Source: Synechococcus sp. UW140
GTDB taxonomy: Bacteria > Cyanobacteriota > Cyanobacteriia > PCC-6307 > Cyanobiaceae
Direction: 5' to 3'
Length of the DNA: 64,000 nt
Assembly (NCBI GenBank): GCA_945861595.1
Contig: CAMAVE010000001.1
Span: forward strand, 1-64,000
Shown here: positions 26,674-37,310 of the stretch, piece by piece
Position numbering within the stretch: the stretch's first letter is position 1
How the letters are laid out: each line of letters starts with the position of its first letter
The notes under the pieces: model-generated
What the model saw: only the letters and a program-made list of their open reading frames with translations
Database searches by the model: none
Told to the model about the DNA's origin: nothing
Position numbers and translations under genes: made by a program

Positions 26674-27240
26674 ATGGCTGAGCTGATTCGCGCCCGCCAG
26701 CTCGCCGATGGCCTCACCCTGGGCCGGGCCGTGATCGGTCTGCCCCTGCTGCTAGCCCTGGTGAACGGCGCCGAAGCCCTGGCCTGGCTGCTGTTACTGC
26801 TCGGGGGCCTGAGCGATGCGGCCGATGGCTGGCTGGCCCGGCGCAGCGGCGGTGGTTCGGTCTGGGGGGCCCGGCTCGATCCGCTCACCGACAAGATCCT
26901 GATCAGCGCGCCCCTGCTCTGGCTGGGGGCGACGGGTGTCCTGCCCCTTTGGGCCGTGTGGCTGCTGCTGGCCCGCGAACTCTTGATCTCGGGCTGGCGC
27001 GCCGGCCAGGGCAGCGGTGGGCCGGCCTCAGCGGCCGGCAAGGCCAAGACGATCCTGCAATTCGCCTCCTTGCTGCTGCTGCTTTGGCCCTGCGACTGGG
27101 GCCTGGGCACCCCCCCAGCGGTTGGCCTGGTGGAGTGGCTGCACTGGGCGGGCTTCCTGCTGTTCTGGCCCTCGTTGCTGCTGGCCCTCACCTCGGCCCT
27201 GGGCTACCTGCGGGCCGGATCACGGCCCAGTTCGCCCTAG
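26674..27240 (+). CDS. CDP-alcohol phosphatidyltransferase (PgsA-like)
   Basis: 188 residues from the ATG at 26674, which has GGAG in front; the track start at 26614 is judged too early. Four to five membrane helices surround the family signature D-G-x2-A-R-x8-G-x3-D-x3-D, here DAADGWLARRSGGGSVWGARLDPLTDK. The enzyme joins CDP-diacylglycerol to an alcohol, most likely glycerol-3-phosphate for phosphatidylglycerol, an essential thylakoid lipid. It is convergent with the epimerase and overlaps it by 4 nt. Confidence 0.85.
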   Translation: MAELIRARQLADGLTLGRAVIGLPLLLALVNGAEALAWLLLLLGGLSDAADGWLARRSGGGSVWGARLDPLTDKILISAPLLWLGATGVLPLWAVWLLLARELLISGWRAGQGSGGPASAAGKAKTILQFASLLLLLWPCDWGLGTPPAVGLVEWLHWAGFLLFWPSLLLALTSALGYLRAGSRPSSP

Positions 27241-28154
27241 GCCAGCAGGGCGTCGTCGCCACTGAAATCGGGGCTGCTGGACGGCCGCAGGGCGTAGTCG
27301 TTGGTGAAGGAATCGGCCAGGCTGCGGGCCAGATCAAAGCGGGGTTCCCAGGCCAGTTCCCGCTGGAGCCGATGGATATCGGTGAGGAAATGGGCCAGGC
27401 GCAGGGGGAAGGCCTTGCGGGCCTTGGGATCGAGGCGGGAGGGATCGAAGCTACGGATCTCCACGGCTGCGGGATCCTTGCCGCAGGCCACCGCCGCAGC
27501 CGCCACCAGGCCCCGGAAGGTGACGCCCTGGGCACCGCTGCAGTTGTAGATGCGGTTGGTGGCCGCCTCGACGCCGATGCTGGCGGCCATGGCGCTGGCC
27601 AGGTCATCCACATGGCCCAGCTGGGTGATCGTGGTGCCATCGCCGGGCAGGGGTACAGGCCGGCCGTGGACGATGCGATCAAAGAACCAGCGCTCCACCG
27701 GGTTGTAATTACCGGCGCCAATGATGTAGGTGGGCCGGAAACTGGTGAAGGGGATTGCTTCGGCCCGCAACCAGGCCTCCGTTTCCGCCTTACCGGCGTG
27801 GCGGCTGGCCGGATCAATCGGGGCCTCCTCGTCCAGGGGCCAGAGCTCGCTATCGGCGTAGACCCCAGCGGAACTCACATAAACGAAGCGGTGGCTGGGG
27901 GCACCGGTCTGCTCGATCACGGCCCGGCTATCGGCGAGGCTGCGGCCGGAGCTATCGATGATCACGTCGAAACGGCGGCCCGCCAGCAGGCCCAGGCCCT
28001 CGGCCGTGGTGCGATCGCCCTGGAGGTGCTCAACCCCTTGCGGCAGGGGCTGCCGGCCGCGGGTGAACAGGCTGAGGCTGTGGCCGGCGGCCAGCAGCTG
28101 GGCCACCAGGGGCCTGCCGATGAAGCGCGTGCCGCCCATCACCAAAATCTGCAC
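27237..28154 (-). CDS. NAD-dependent epimerase/dehydratase, CP41-like
   Basis: 305 residues from the GTG in VQILVMGGTRFIG; the 572-residue track ORF continues antisense through hisA and is rejected. The Rossmann motif GGTRFIG differs from the usual GxxGxxG, as in plastid CP41/CSP41 proteins, and YVSSAGVY stands where the YxxxK active site would be. CP41 homologues bind and cleave RNA and associate with ribosomes and RNA polymerase, so an RNA role is possible. Confidence 0.85.
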   Translation of the reverse strand: MQILVMGGTRFIGRPLVAQLLAAGHSLSLFTRGRQPLPQGVEHLQGDRTTAEGLGLLAGRRFDVIIDSSGRSLADSRAVIEQTGAPSHRFVYVSSAGVYADSELWPLDEEAPIDPASRHAGKAETEAWLRAEAIPFTSFRPTYIIGAGNYNPVERWFFDRIVHGRPVPLPGDGTTITQLGHVDDLASAMAASIGVEAATNRIYNCSGAQGVTFRGLVAAAAVACGKDPAAVEIRSFDPSRLDPKARKAFPLRLAHFLTDIHRLQRELAWEPRFDLARSLADSFTNDYALRPSSSPDFSGDDALLA

Positions 28155-28155
28155 C

Positions 28156-28176
28156 GCGCCAGCCCAAAACTGGCGC
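28156..28176. promoter_or_regulatory. 7-bp inverted repeat before the epimerase start
   Basis: GCGCCAG and CTGGCGC flank a 7-nt loop directly upstream of the epimerase GTG, inside the 90-bp divergent spacer with hisA. It could fold in the leader RNA over the ribosome site or bind a regulator. Confidence 0.3.
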
Positions 28177-28244
28177 CATTCAAACCCGGCTGGCCCCCTA
28201 GGCCTGCGGCCAAGATGGCGCCAGCGACCCGACTCCCCACAACC

Positions 28245-29015
28245 ATGGAGATCATTCCCGCCATTGATTTGTTGGGGGGCCAGTGCGTGCGCCTGCACCA
28301 GGGCGATTACGACCAGGTGACCCGCTTCAGCGATGACCCGGTGGCCCAGGCCCTGGAGTGGCAACGCCAGGGGGCCAGCCGCCTTCACCTGGTGGATCTT
28401 GATGGCGCCCGCAGTGGCGAACCGACCAACGATCAGGTGGTCAAGGCGATCACCACGGCCCTTTCGATTCCGGTGCAGCTGGGCGGCGGCGTGCGCACGG
28501 CCGAGCGGGCCGAAGACCTGCTGGCCTTCGGCCTCGACCGGGTCATCCTCGGCACGGTGGCGGTGGAGCAGCCCGAGCTCGTGCGCCAGCTGGCCAGCCG
28601 CCATCCGGGCCGAATCCTCGTTGGCATCGATGCCAAGCAGGGTCGGGTGGCGACCCGGGGCTGGATTGACGAGAGCCCCTTGGAAGCCACGGCCCTTGCG
28701 ACCAGCTTCGAGGGCAGCGGCGTAGCGGCGATCATCAGCACCGATATCGCCACCGACGGCACCCTGGCCGGCCCCAACCTGGACTCCCTGCGGGCCATGG
28801 CCCAGGCCAGCTCGATTCCAGTGATCGCCTCCGGTGGGATCGGCAGCCTGGCCGATCTGCTGTCCCTGCTCTCGTTGGCGCCCCTGGGGGTGACGGGAGT
28901 GATTGTGGGGCGGGCGCTCTATGACGGCCAGGTGGACCTGGCCGAGGCCCTGCAAGCGATTGGGCCAGCCCGGCTGCAGGACCCCCCTGGCATGGGTATT
29001 GGGTCTATAACATAG
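28245..29015 (+). CDS. hisA: Phosphoribosylformimino-5-aminoimidazole carboxamide ribotide isomerase HisA
   Basis: 256 residues, a TIM barrel of histidine biosynthesis. Catalytic Asp residues lie in IIPAIDLLGGQCVRL and ISTDIATDGTLAGPN. The phosphate-binding turns VQLGGGVRT and VIASGGIGS are intact. ATG at 28245, since the 688-residue track ORF is an overextension through the antisense of the epimerase. hisIE lies 28 kb away, showing dispersed his genes. Confidence 0.95.
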   Translation: MEIIPAIDLLGGQCVRLHQGDYDQVTRFSDDPVAQALEWQRQGASRLHLVDLDGARSGEPTNDQVVKAITTALSIPVQLGGGVRTAERAEDLLAFGLDRVILGTVAVEQPELVRQLASRHPGRILVGIDAKQGRVATRGWIDESPLEATALATSFEGSGVAAIISTDIATDGTLAGPNLDSLRAMAQASSIPVIASGGIGSLADLLSLLSLAPLGVTGVIVGRALYDGQVDLAEALQAIGPARLQDPPGMGIGSIT

Positions 29016-29036
29016 GGAGATCTTCTCGTTGCCCCG

Positions 29037-29561
29037 GTGCCTGCCCCCAAGCCAGCGTCACACCCGGCAGGCGTGGCCAATTCCAACGGGGCAACGCCGC
29101 CCCAGGCCCCCAGGGCTGGATCCAGCCCTGGGGGGATCCATTGCGCTAATGAGGCATCAAGTTCCGTCGATGAGGCATTCCTGCGCTGCCGCGACCTGGG
29201 CATGCGCCTGAGCCGCCAACGCAAGATGGTGCTCTCCCTGCTCTGGGACACCCAGGACCATCTCAGCGCCCGCGACATCTTTGAGCAGCTCAATGCCGAA
29301 GGCCGGGCCATCGGCCATACGTCGGTGTACCAAAACCTCGAGGCCCTGCAATCGGCTGGAGTGATCGAATGCCTCGATCGGGCCACCGGACGCCTCTACG
29401 GCTATCGCAGCGATCCCCACAGCCATCTCACCTGCAGTGACTCTGGGGCCATCCTGGATCTGGACATCCACCTGCCCCCCGACTTGATCGCCCGCATCGA
29501 AGCGCTCACGGGCTTTGAGATCGAGTCCTACACCCTGCAACTCACCGGCCACCGACGCTGA
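29037..29561 (+). CDS. Fur-family transcriptional regulator lacking the CxxC zinc site
   Basis: 174 residues. A low-complexity first 40 residues precede a winged helix (LGMRLSRQRKMVLSLLWDTQDHLSARDIFEQLNAEGRAIGHTSVYQNLEALQSAGVI) and a dimer domain with YRSDPHSHLTCSDSGAILDLD. Where Fur, Zur and PerR have HxxCxxC, here it is HLTCSDSG, so one structural Cys is gone and no second CxxC follows. It may sense iron, peroxide or another signal. GTG start; 21 bp after hisA, with a TATAAC near the hisA stop as a possible -10. Confidence 0.85.
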   Translation: MPAPKPASHPAGVANSNGATPPQAPRAGSSPGGIHCANEASSSVDEAFLRCRDLGMRLSRQRKMVLSLLWDTQDHLSARDIFEQLNAEGRAIGHTSVYQNLEALQSAGVIECLDRATGRLYGYRSDPHSHLTCSDSGAILDLDIHLPPDLIARIEALTGFEIESYTLQLTGHRR

Positions 29562-29787
29562 CATCGACCGCGCCACCGCCTGTGACATCCTTCGGGCCAC
29601 CGCCGCGGCCCCTGGCAGCGGTCCAGTCTGCGGCCCAAGCCAGGATTCCCCCCCCTGCTCTGGCTCACTCCCTCGCAAGCCCATCGGCCGCGAAGCCTGC
29701 TAACAGACCCCTTGACGTCGAAGACCTCACTGCAGCTGGAATGGCGCAGCCAGCCTCGGTAGGTTTGGCCCCACTTGTGCAGCCCCT

Positions 29788-31506
29788 GTGACCGAGAGCC
29801 AGGCCAAGCCGCTTCCCCAATTGCTGCTGTTCGCAGAACCGCTGTTGCGGGAGGGGTTGCTGCGGCTCCTGGGGGAAGGTCAGGCCCCATCGGACGGTGA
29901 CCGCTCCCCGGCGGGACCGGCTTCCTACCGGCTGGCCTGCTCCGATGGCGAACTGGAGGGCCGCCCCGATCTGGTGATCTGGGCCCCGGGCCAATCCCTG
30001 CCAGCCCCCACCCTGGCGAGGGAACTAAGCCTGCTGATGGAGCGCTGGCATCCCCAGCCGGTGATGCTGTTGATGGGTTCCGAGGGCCCCTACAGCGCTG
30101 ATTTTCTGCTGGGCCTGCCCGCCGCCGGCCTCTTGCAACAGCCCGACGCCGAGACCGTGCGCCAGGCCGTGACCACCCTGCTGGCAGGCGGGCGGGTGAT
30201 CGATCTGCAGCCGGACCAGGAGCGTGCCAGTGAGGGGCCACCCCTGGGCTTGGGTCAATGGCTCCTGCAAACGGGGCTGCAACAGATCCAGGTGGAGGAG
30301 GCCCGCTGCCGCCAATGGCTGGCCTTGGCCGATGTCAGCAGCCTGAGTGAGTGGCTCCTGCAGGGCCGCCTGCGCGAGCTGGCCGCCGCCCGGGCGTTGT
30401 TGCTCTGGCTCTGGGGACCGCTCAGCCTGGCCTGGGGCAGTGCCGCTGCCGATGCCCCTGAAGCGGCTGGCCTGGCGTTGACTGGGCCAGAGGACGGGGA
30501 TCACGGCAGCTTCGGCCAGGGCAGCGCAGGCCCCAGCTCCACCGCCATCACCCTGCGGGACCGCACAGCCCTGGGGGTGTGGCTGGCGATCCGCCAGCGG
30601 CTCGACCAGGCGGCCGAAGTGGGCTTGCGCAACAACAGCGGTCACCTGCTCGCCTTCGAAGGGCTCGCCCCCCACCATCGCCGCGACCTGCTTTTGGCCC
30701 TGCTCAGCCACCTAGACCTACTGCTCACCCGCCTGCGCCACGAGCGACTGCGGGGCGAGGACCTGGCCGAGCGCTGGCAGCAACTCCAACCGGAACTGCG
30801 GCGCCTGGCCCTCAGCGCCATGGCCGGCCCCTACGTGCAGTTGCCCCAGGAGGGCAGCCTGCTGCCCGTGGCGATCACCCTGGCCCAGGAGGGGGATTTT
30901 GAACTCGACGATCCCGAACTGCCCTCGCCCCTACCGATGCTGCTGGCCCTGGTCCAGGCCCAGCCCCTGCTGGTCAATGGCCAACTGCTGGCCCCCGATG
31001 AACCGCCGGCGTTGTTGCAGTTGGAGGCCCTGATCAGCAACTGGCTGATCCGCACGGCCGAACTGATCAGCGCCGAACTGCTGGCCAGCTGCAGCACCTG
31101 GCCCGAGCTGCGCCGTTACCTGCTCAGCGACGACTTGCTCGCCACCCGCAATCTCGAGCGGCTGCGCAACCAGCTCAACGCCCAGCAACGCTGGAGCGGC
31201 TGGTTCGAGCGGCCCATCCAGCTCTACGAAAGCCGCCGCCTGCTCTATCGCCTCCAAGGGGGAGCGATCACCCCCCTACTGCTGACCGAACCCCGGGACC
31301 AGGAACTGCGGCGCCTGGGCTGGCTGCAGCAGTTGGTGACCCTGGCCCTGGAAAGCCGGGATGCGATCGCCCCCCAGCTCCATGCCCTGATCCGCCGCAC
31401 GGGCGACCTGGTGGGCCTGGTCCTGACCCAGGTCATCGGCCGGGCCATCGGCCTGGTGGGCCGCGGCATCCTCCAGGGCATGGGCCGCAGCCTTGGCCGC
31501 AGCTAG
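29788..31506 (+). CDS. DUF3685/Ycf55-like protein
   Basis: 572 residues. The N-terminal 130 residues look like a degenerate receiver-type alpha/beta domain (LLFAEPLLREGLLRLLGEG ... PDLVIWAPG ... PVMLLMGSEG). The rest is a long helical region characteristic of the cyanobacterial DUF3685/Ycf55 family, with a hydrophobic C-terminus (VGLVLTQVIGRAIGLVGRGILQGMGRS). The plastid-encoded homologue has no settled role. GTG start. Confidence 0.8.
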   Translation: MTESQAKPLPQLLLFAEPLLREGLLRLLGEGQAPSDGDRSPAGPASYRLACSDGELEGRPDLVIWAPGQSLPAPTLARELSLLMERWHPQPVMLLMGSEGPYSADFLLGLPAAGLLQQPDAETVRQAVTTLLAGGRVIDLQPDQERASEGPPLGLGQWLLQTGLQQIQVEEARCRQWLALADVSSLSEWLLQGRLRELAAARALLLWLWGPLSLAWGSAAADAPEAAGLALTGPEDGDHGSFGQGSAGPSSTAITLRDRTALGVWLAIRQRLDQAAEVGLRNNSGHLLAFEGLAPHHRRDLLLALLSHLDLLLTRLRHERLRGEDLAERWQQLQPELRRLALSAMAGPYVQLPQEGSLLPVAITLAQEGDFELDDPELPSPLPMLLALVQAQPLLVNGQLLAPDEPPALLQLEALISNWLIRTAELISAELLASCSTWPELRRYLLSDDLLATRNLERLRNQLNAQQRWSGWFERPIQLYESRRLLYRLQGGAITPLLLTEPRDQELRRLGWLQQLVTLALESRDAIAPQLHALIRRTGDLVGLVLTQVIGRAIGLVGRGILQGMGRSLGRS

Positions 31507-31627
31507 GGGGAGCCGCTGCCGGCCGCTCCAGGGCTAGGGAAGACCCCTTCAGAACTCGGGAGGGCCCCGTCAGGGCTGAGGGTCACAATGGCGCCATCGT
31601 CCCGGCTCCCTTGACCCGGCTCCCCGC

Positions 31628-32191
31628 ATGCTCCGCTTCCCGGCCCACCCGTTGCTCTTGGGTCTGCTGCTCTGCCTGACCTGGATCCTGCCCGGGCCGG
31701 GCGGCTCAGCCGCCTGGGCGGCCCGCGACACCAATAGCTACGACGGCAACATCTACGCCCTCTATGCCGGCAACGGCTCCCTGGTGCCACCCAGAAACAG
31801 CCTGGCCGACTCCCTGGCCGAGCACAGGGTCACCGTGCTGGGCTTCTATCTCGATGACAGCGCCGACAGCAAGCGGTTTGCGCCGGTATTCAACGAACTG
31901 CAGCGCCTCTGGCTGCGCAGCGCCGAGCTAATCCTGGTGGAAAGCGATCTGGTCCAGAACCGGGGCGATGGCGGCCCCACCGACCCCGCCCATTACTGGA
32001 AGGGCTCCATCCCCCAGGTGGTGGTGTTCGATGCCCAGGGGAAGGTGGTGTTTGATGCCAGCGGCGCCATCAACATCGACGCCATCAATGCTGCCCTCAG
32101 CCTCGCCACCGGCCTCAAGCCCCAGGGGGAAGGCACCAGCAACAACAACGAGTTCAACGAGCTCAACAGCGAGATCACCTATTCCCGATGA
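31628..32191 (+). CDS. Thylakoid thioredoxin-like protein without CxxC
   Basis: 187 residues. A signal peptide (LLLGLLLCLTWILPGPGGSAAWA) is followed by a thioredoxin fold (RVTVLGFYLDDSADSKRFAPVFNELQRLW ... ILVESDL ... GSIPQVVVFDAQGKVVFDASGAI). The redox CxxC is replaced by DSADS, so it is not a disulphide exchanger. It resembles the slr1796-type cyanobacterial thylakoid proteins. ATG start; fumC begins 53 bp downstream. Confidence 0.8.
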   Translation: MLRFPAHPLLLGLLLCLTWILPGPGGSAAWAARDTNSYDGNIYALYAGNGSLVPPRNSLADSLAEHRVTVLGFYLDDSADSKRFAPVFNELQRLWLRSAELILVESDLVQNRGDGGPTDPAHYWKGSIPQVVVFDAQGKVVFDASGAINIDAINAALSLATGLKPQGEGTSNNNEFNELNSEITYSR

Positions 32192-32243
32192 TCTTTTTCT
32201 CGATGATCGGTGTCCCGATGATCGGTCCAGGAACCCGCTACCG

Positions 32244-33698
<1,455 letters not shown>

Positions 33699-33757
33699 GC
33701 CCCGGCGGCGATCTGGGCCGGGGACGCCTACGCTCCCGCAGTCATCGAGCCCTGGAT

Positions 33758-34942
33758 GTGCCCGCTCTCCATCCCCTGATCAGCCTGGTCCTGGCCAGCG
33801 CCCTGCTGTTCGGCCTGATCCTGGTGGTGTTGGAGTTGCGCCACCGGCTGCGGCCGGCCTCGCCCCTCAAGCTGCGCAGTGGCGCCTGGCAGGTGCGCAG
33901 CGAAGCCAACTGCCTGGTGGTGGAGGGCGAGATCCAGATCTCCAACCCCCACCCCCGCATGGAGGTGATGGTGCCCGAGCTCCAGGTGCTGCCCACCCTG
34001 CTGGGCCAGGGCCGGCTCACTGGCGTCACCACTCAGATCCAGATCGATCCCAACCACCCCGATGAGCCGGCCCGGCCCGATGGCTACTGGTTCGCCTACA
34101 TCGTCAAGGGCCGCAAAACCACTAGCGCCCGCATCAGCCTGCGCCTCAGCGCTCCGGCCGAAACCCCGATCGGGGACCTGCTCGACACCCTCTGGCTCGA
34201 CATCGACTGGGTGAATTACGGCCCCTTCGGCCGCCTGCAGCGCCGCGATGGCCTGCTGATCCCCCTGCGCCGGCCCGAACCAATCGCCCCGGCCAGCGCC
34301 CTTTGGCGCCAGGGCGACGCCAGCTTGGTGTTGCCGATTCGCACCCACCTGCTGGGGGTGCTCGACGATCCGGCCGAGGTGCTGCGCCACTACGCCGGCG
34401 GCCTGCTGCTGCCCGGTGATGTGCTCACCATCGGCGAAACGCCCCTGGCGGTGATGCAGGGCCGCTACCACCACCCGAGCACGGTGGAGCCCTCGGCCCT
34501 GGCCCGGCTGCTCTGCCGGGTGTTCCATCCCACCAGCAGCCTGGCCACGGCCTGCGGCCTGCAGAGCCTGATCGACCTGGTGGGCCCGGCCCGGGTGCTC
34601 TGCGCCTGGCTGGTGGGCATGGCCCTGAAGCTGGTGGGCAGCAAGGGCTGGTTTTATCGCCTCGCCGGCGACCAGGCCCGGCTGATTGACGACATCACCG
34701 GCACCACCCCCCCCTACGACCAAACGATCGTGCTCGGGCCCGAGCGCCCCGCCGAGCTCTGCCGCGACCTGGCTGCCCAGCTGGGGGTGGCCGTGGCCGT
34801 GGTCGATGTCAACGACCTGGGCCGGGTGAAGGTGCTGGCCTCCAGCCCTGGCTGTGATGAAGTCCTGCTGCAGCGAGCCCTGCGGCCCAACCCGGCCGGC
34901 AATGCCAACGAACGCACCCCCCTGGTGCTGGTGCGTCGCTAG
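33758..34942 (+). CDS. CofE-like (F420-0:gamma-glutamyl ligase domain) membrane protein
   Basis: 394 residues. One N-terminal helix (LISLVLASALLFGLILVVLEL) precedes a cyanobacterial beta-rich region and a C-terminal part with GDVLTIGETPLAVMQGRY and GTTPPYDQTIVLGPERPAELCRDLA. These match the CofE-like domain seen in many cyanobacteria that lack F420 synthesis. The true reaction is unknown; amino-acid ligation to a cofactor is an inference from the fold. GTG start, 59 bp after fumC. Confidence 0.78.
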   Translation: MPALHPLISLVLASALLFGLILVVLELRHRLRPASPLKLRSGAWQVRSEANCLVVEGEIQISNPHPRMEVMVPELQVLPTLLGQGRLTGVTTQIQIDPNHPDEPARPDGYWFAYIVKGRKTTSARISLRLSAPAETPIGDLLDTLWLDIDWVNYGPFGRLQRRDGLLIPLRRPEPIAPASALWRQGDASLVLPIRTHLLGVLDDPAEVLRHYAGGLLLPGDVLTIGETPLAVMQGRYHHPSTVEPSALARLLCRVFHPTSSLATACGLQSLIDLVGPARVLCAWLVGMALKLVGSKGWFYRLAGDQARLIDDITGTTPPYDQTIVLGPERPAELCRDLAAQLGVAVAVVDVNDLGRVKVLASSPGCDEVLLQRALRPNPAGNANERTPLVLVRR

Positions 34943-35004
34943 GGCTAGGGCGTCGCTGAAGCCGGTGCGTCGATAGCATCGAGGCAGGCCTGTTGATCTG
35001 GGCG

Positions 35005-36117
35005 ATGCCCCTGCCGAACGAGCCGACACAACATTCCCCCTCTGGTGCCGCCCGCCGCGATGCCAGTGGCGCCCATGGGCCGTTGCTGTCGACGCCCGGC
35101 CATCCCCTGGTGATTGAACCGCTGCGGGGCTGGCACATGCCCCTGCTCCAGGACCCCGCCTTCCTGGATCTGCAACCTTTGCTGCAACGGGCCCTGCTGC
35201 TGAAAGGGCCCGAACAGCTGCTCCATGCCCTGGCGGCCCGGCGGCCCCTGGCCCCGGAGGTGCTTGTGGCCTATCGGGATCCCCAACAGCCCCTGGGCCT
35301 GGTGGTGAGCCAACGCCTCAACCGCAGCGGCAGCTGTTTTGAACTGCTGCACCTGCGCAGCGCCGAGGCCTGCCTGGCGGCCGCCGAGATCGGCGCCGTA
35401 GCCCTGGAATCGGCCCTAGTGCGCGAAGCGATACCCCGGGCCCGCAGCGCCGCCAGCTGGATCGCCAGCTGCTCCAACCTCGATCTGCAACGGCAGGGCC
35501 TGCTGCGCCAACTGGGCTTCCAACCCCAGCGCCAGGAGATGCTCTGGCGCTGGCAGCCCCCCCAGGCCAAACCGGCCACCCGGGGCCTACCCGCCGACCT
35601 GCAACTGCGCCCCCTCAACCGCCGCCAGGGGGCCCTGCTCTGGCACCTGGAGCAGGCCAGCTGCCCGGCCCAACTGCGCCAGCTGCTCGATCGGCGCTGC
35701 GAAGACCTTCTCGACCAGAGCCAGACCCCCAGCCTGCTTTTGGTGGACACCAACCGCCAGGTGGCCGTGGCTGCGGTGCGGCGGCTGCGGCGCTCGAGCG
35801 CCGGGCTGCCCGAGGTGGAATTGACCCTGCATCCGGGCTGGCAGCACCTGATCGGCGCGCCCCTGGAACAGCTGCTCCTGGCCGCCACGGCCGGTAGTGG
35901 GGCCTGCCTGATCCGCAGCGACCTGCTCGATGGCGAGCTCAACGGCTGGCTGCACCAGCTCGGCCTCGAACGGTTGGGCGAGGCGGTGCTGCTGGGCCGC
36001 AGCGTTTGGCGGCGCCAGATTCCTCAGACCAACGACGCCATGGCCCGGCGGCTGGAGGCGGTGGTGGCCCAGTGGCAGCCCCGGCGCCGACCCATGCCCA
36101 CCCCCCTGGGCCGCTGA
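35005..36117 (+). CDS. Conserved hypothetical protein, possible acyltransferase fold
   Basis: 370 residues from the ATG at 35005 (the track uses TTG at 34993). It is rich in Leu, Arg and Gln. Two halves each have a layout suggestive of GNAT domains (for example SWIASCSNLDLQRQGLLRQLGFQPQRQEMLWRW in the first half), but the acetyl-CoA loop is not evident. No membrane segment. It precedes ruvX with coding overlap and probably shares its mRNA. Function unknown. Confidence 0.65.
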   Translation: MPLPNEPTQHSPSGAARRDASGAHGPLLSTPGHPLVIEPLRGWHMPLLQDPAFLDLQPLLQRALLLKGPEQLLHALAARRPLAPEVLVAYRDPQQPLGLVVSQRLNRSGSCFELLHLRSAEACLAAAEIGAVALESALVREAIPRARSAASWIASCSNLDLQRQGLLRQLGFQPQRQEMLWRWQPPQAKPATRGLPADLQLRPLNRRQGALLWHLEQASCPAQLRQLLDRRCEDLLDQSQTPSLLLVDTNRQVAVAAVRRLRRSSAGLPEVELTLHPGWQHLIGAPLEQLLLAATAGSGACLIRSDLLDGELNGWLHQLGLERLGEAVLLGRSVWRRQIPQTNDAMARRLEAVVAQWQPRRRPMPTPLGR

Positions 36118-36734
36118 CGGCCTCCCCGTCCCGGCAGCCCCCGGCGCCCCGCTCGGCGCTGGCCCTCGATGTGGGCCGGCGTCGCATTGGTCTGGCCGGC
36201 TGTGATGGCCTGGGCATCTGCGTCAGTCCCCTGCCGGCCCTACGCCGGGGCCGCTTCCCAGACGACCTGGCCCAGCTCCAGCGGCTGGTGAGCCAGCGAC
36301 GGGTGCGGGCCCTGGTGGTGGGCCTGCCCCTCGATGCCCAGCAACAACCCACCGAGCAGGCGCTCCATTGCCGCCGCTACGGCGAGCGCCTGGCCCGGGC
36401 CCTGGAGCTGCCTTTGGCCTGGGTGAACGAATACGGCAGCAGTTGGGCCGCGGCCGAGCTGCACGGGCTCCAGGGCGACCGCACGGGCGCCCTCGACAGC
36501 GCCGCCGCCGCCCTGTTGTTGCAGCAATGGCTGCAGGAAGGTCCGGAAGCCGCCATGGTCGGGGCTCCTGGTGGCACTGCAGGCGGGGCCGGTGGGGAGG
36601 GCGCGAATCGGGCCGCAGAGGGAGCCTCGGAAGGGCCCGCAGAAGCTGACACCGCCAGTGACTCCATAAGAACCCCTGTCTTGAACACAGCCGTGGCCAA
36701 GGAGAGCGCTCTGAGACACTCTGAAGAGGTCTGA
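36072..36734 (+). CDS. ruvX: Holliday junction resolvase-like protein RuvX/YqgF
   Basis: The RNase H-like core is clear: SALALDVGRRRIGLAGCDGLG, VVGLPLDAQQQPTEQALHCRRYGERLA, VNEYGSSWAAAELHG and the final DSAAAALLLQQWLQ, with acidic residues as in YqgF. In bacteria YqgF trims pre-16S rRNA. The start is uncertain: GTG at 36072 overlaps the previous gene by 46 nt, and a CTG at 36114 would also fit. A tail of about 60 low-complexity Gly/Ala/Glu residues follows the domain. Confidence 0.83.
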   Translation: MAAPAPTHAHPPGPLTASPSRQPPAPRSALALDVGRRRIGLAGCDGLGICVSPLPALRRGRFPDDLAQLQRLVSQRRVRALVVGLPLDAQQQPTEQALHCRRYGERLARALELPLAWVNEYGSSWAAAELHGLQGDRTGALDSAAAALLLQQWLQEGPEAAMVGAPGGTAGGAGGEGANRAAEGASEGPAEADTASDSIRTPVLNTAVAKESALRHSEEV

Positions 36735-36743
36735 AAATTCCCC

Positions 36744-37310
36744 ATGAGTGCCGAAGGCCCCAATTCCTCCGGATCCGGTGATGTGCCCACGGTGCTCGTC
36801 AAAGACAGCCAGGGCCTGCAACTGCTTTGCTTCCTTGAGCAGCTGATCCCCCTAGACGGCCACGATTATGCCCTGCTCACCCCCGTGGACACCCCGGTTT
36901 GCCTGGTGCGCATCGCCGCCGATGAAGACGGCGAAGACGAGGTGATCGAAGAGCTCGATGGCGCCGAGGCGATCCTGTCGGTGGCCGATGTGGTGCTGCA
37001 GGAACACGACCTCACCCTGGTGCGCTCGGCCGTGACCCTCACCGTGAGCGGCGAGCTCGATGAGCCCGACCTCGACGAGCTCGAGGACGAACTCGAGGGC
37101 GAGGACGACGAGGACGACAGCGACCTCTACGAGATGTTGATCCAGTTCCGCTCCGGTGACCAGGAATACGGCCTCTACATCCCGCTCGATCCCTTCTTTG
37201 TGGTGGCCCGCCTGGAAGACGGCATTGGCGTGCTGGTAGAAGACGAGGAATTCGAGCGCATCCAGCCCCGGATCGAGGCCGAACTGGACGAACGGGAGAG
37301 CGACGGGTGA
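36744..37310 (+). CDS. DUF3727 protein
   Basis: 188 residues, very acidic. Two similar segments (VLVKDSQGLQLLCFLEQLIPLDGHDYALLTPVDTPVCLVRI and QFRSGDQEYGLYIPLDPFFVVARL) flank a run of Asp/Glu (DLDELEDELEGEDDEDDSD). The family is conserved in cyanobacteria and plastids without a known function. It overlaps yqeG by 4 nt (GTGA). Confidence 0.85.
   Translation: MSAEGPNSSGSGDVPTVLVKDSQGLQLLCFLEQLIPLDGHDYALLTPVDTPVCLVRIAADEDGEDEVIEELDGAEAILSVADVVLQEHDLTLVRSAVTLTVSGELDEPDLDELEDELEGEDDEDDSDLYEMLIQFRSGDQEYGLYIPLDPFFVVARLEDGIGVLVEDEEFERIQPRIEAELDERESDG

Noticed and set aside
28155-28955. N-terminal extension of the epimerase ORF
   Set aside because: It runs antisense through hisA; the conserved protein starts at VQILVMGGTRFIG.
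33728-35029. 433-residue minus-strand ORF
   Set aside because: It is antisense to the CofE-like gene, with shadow-type composition.
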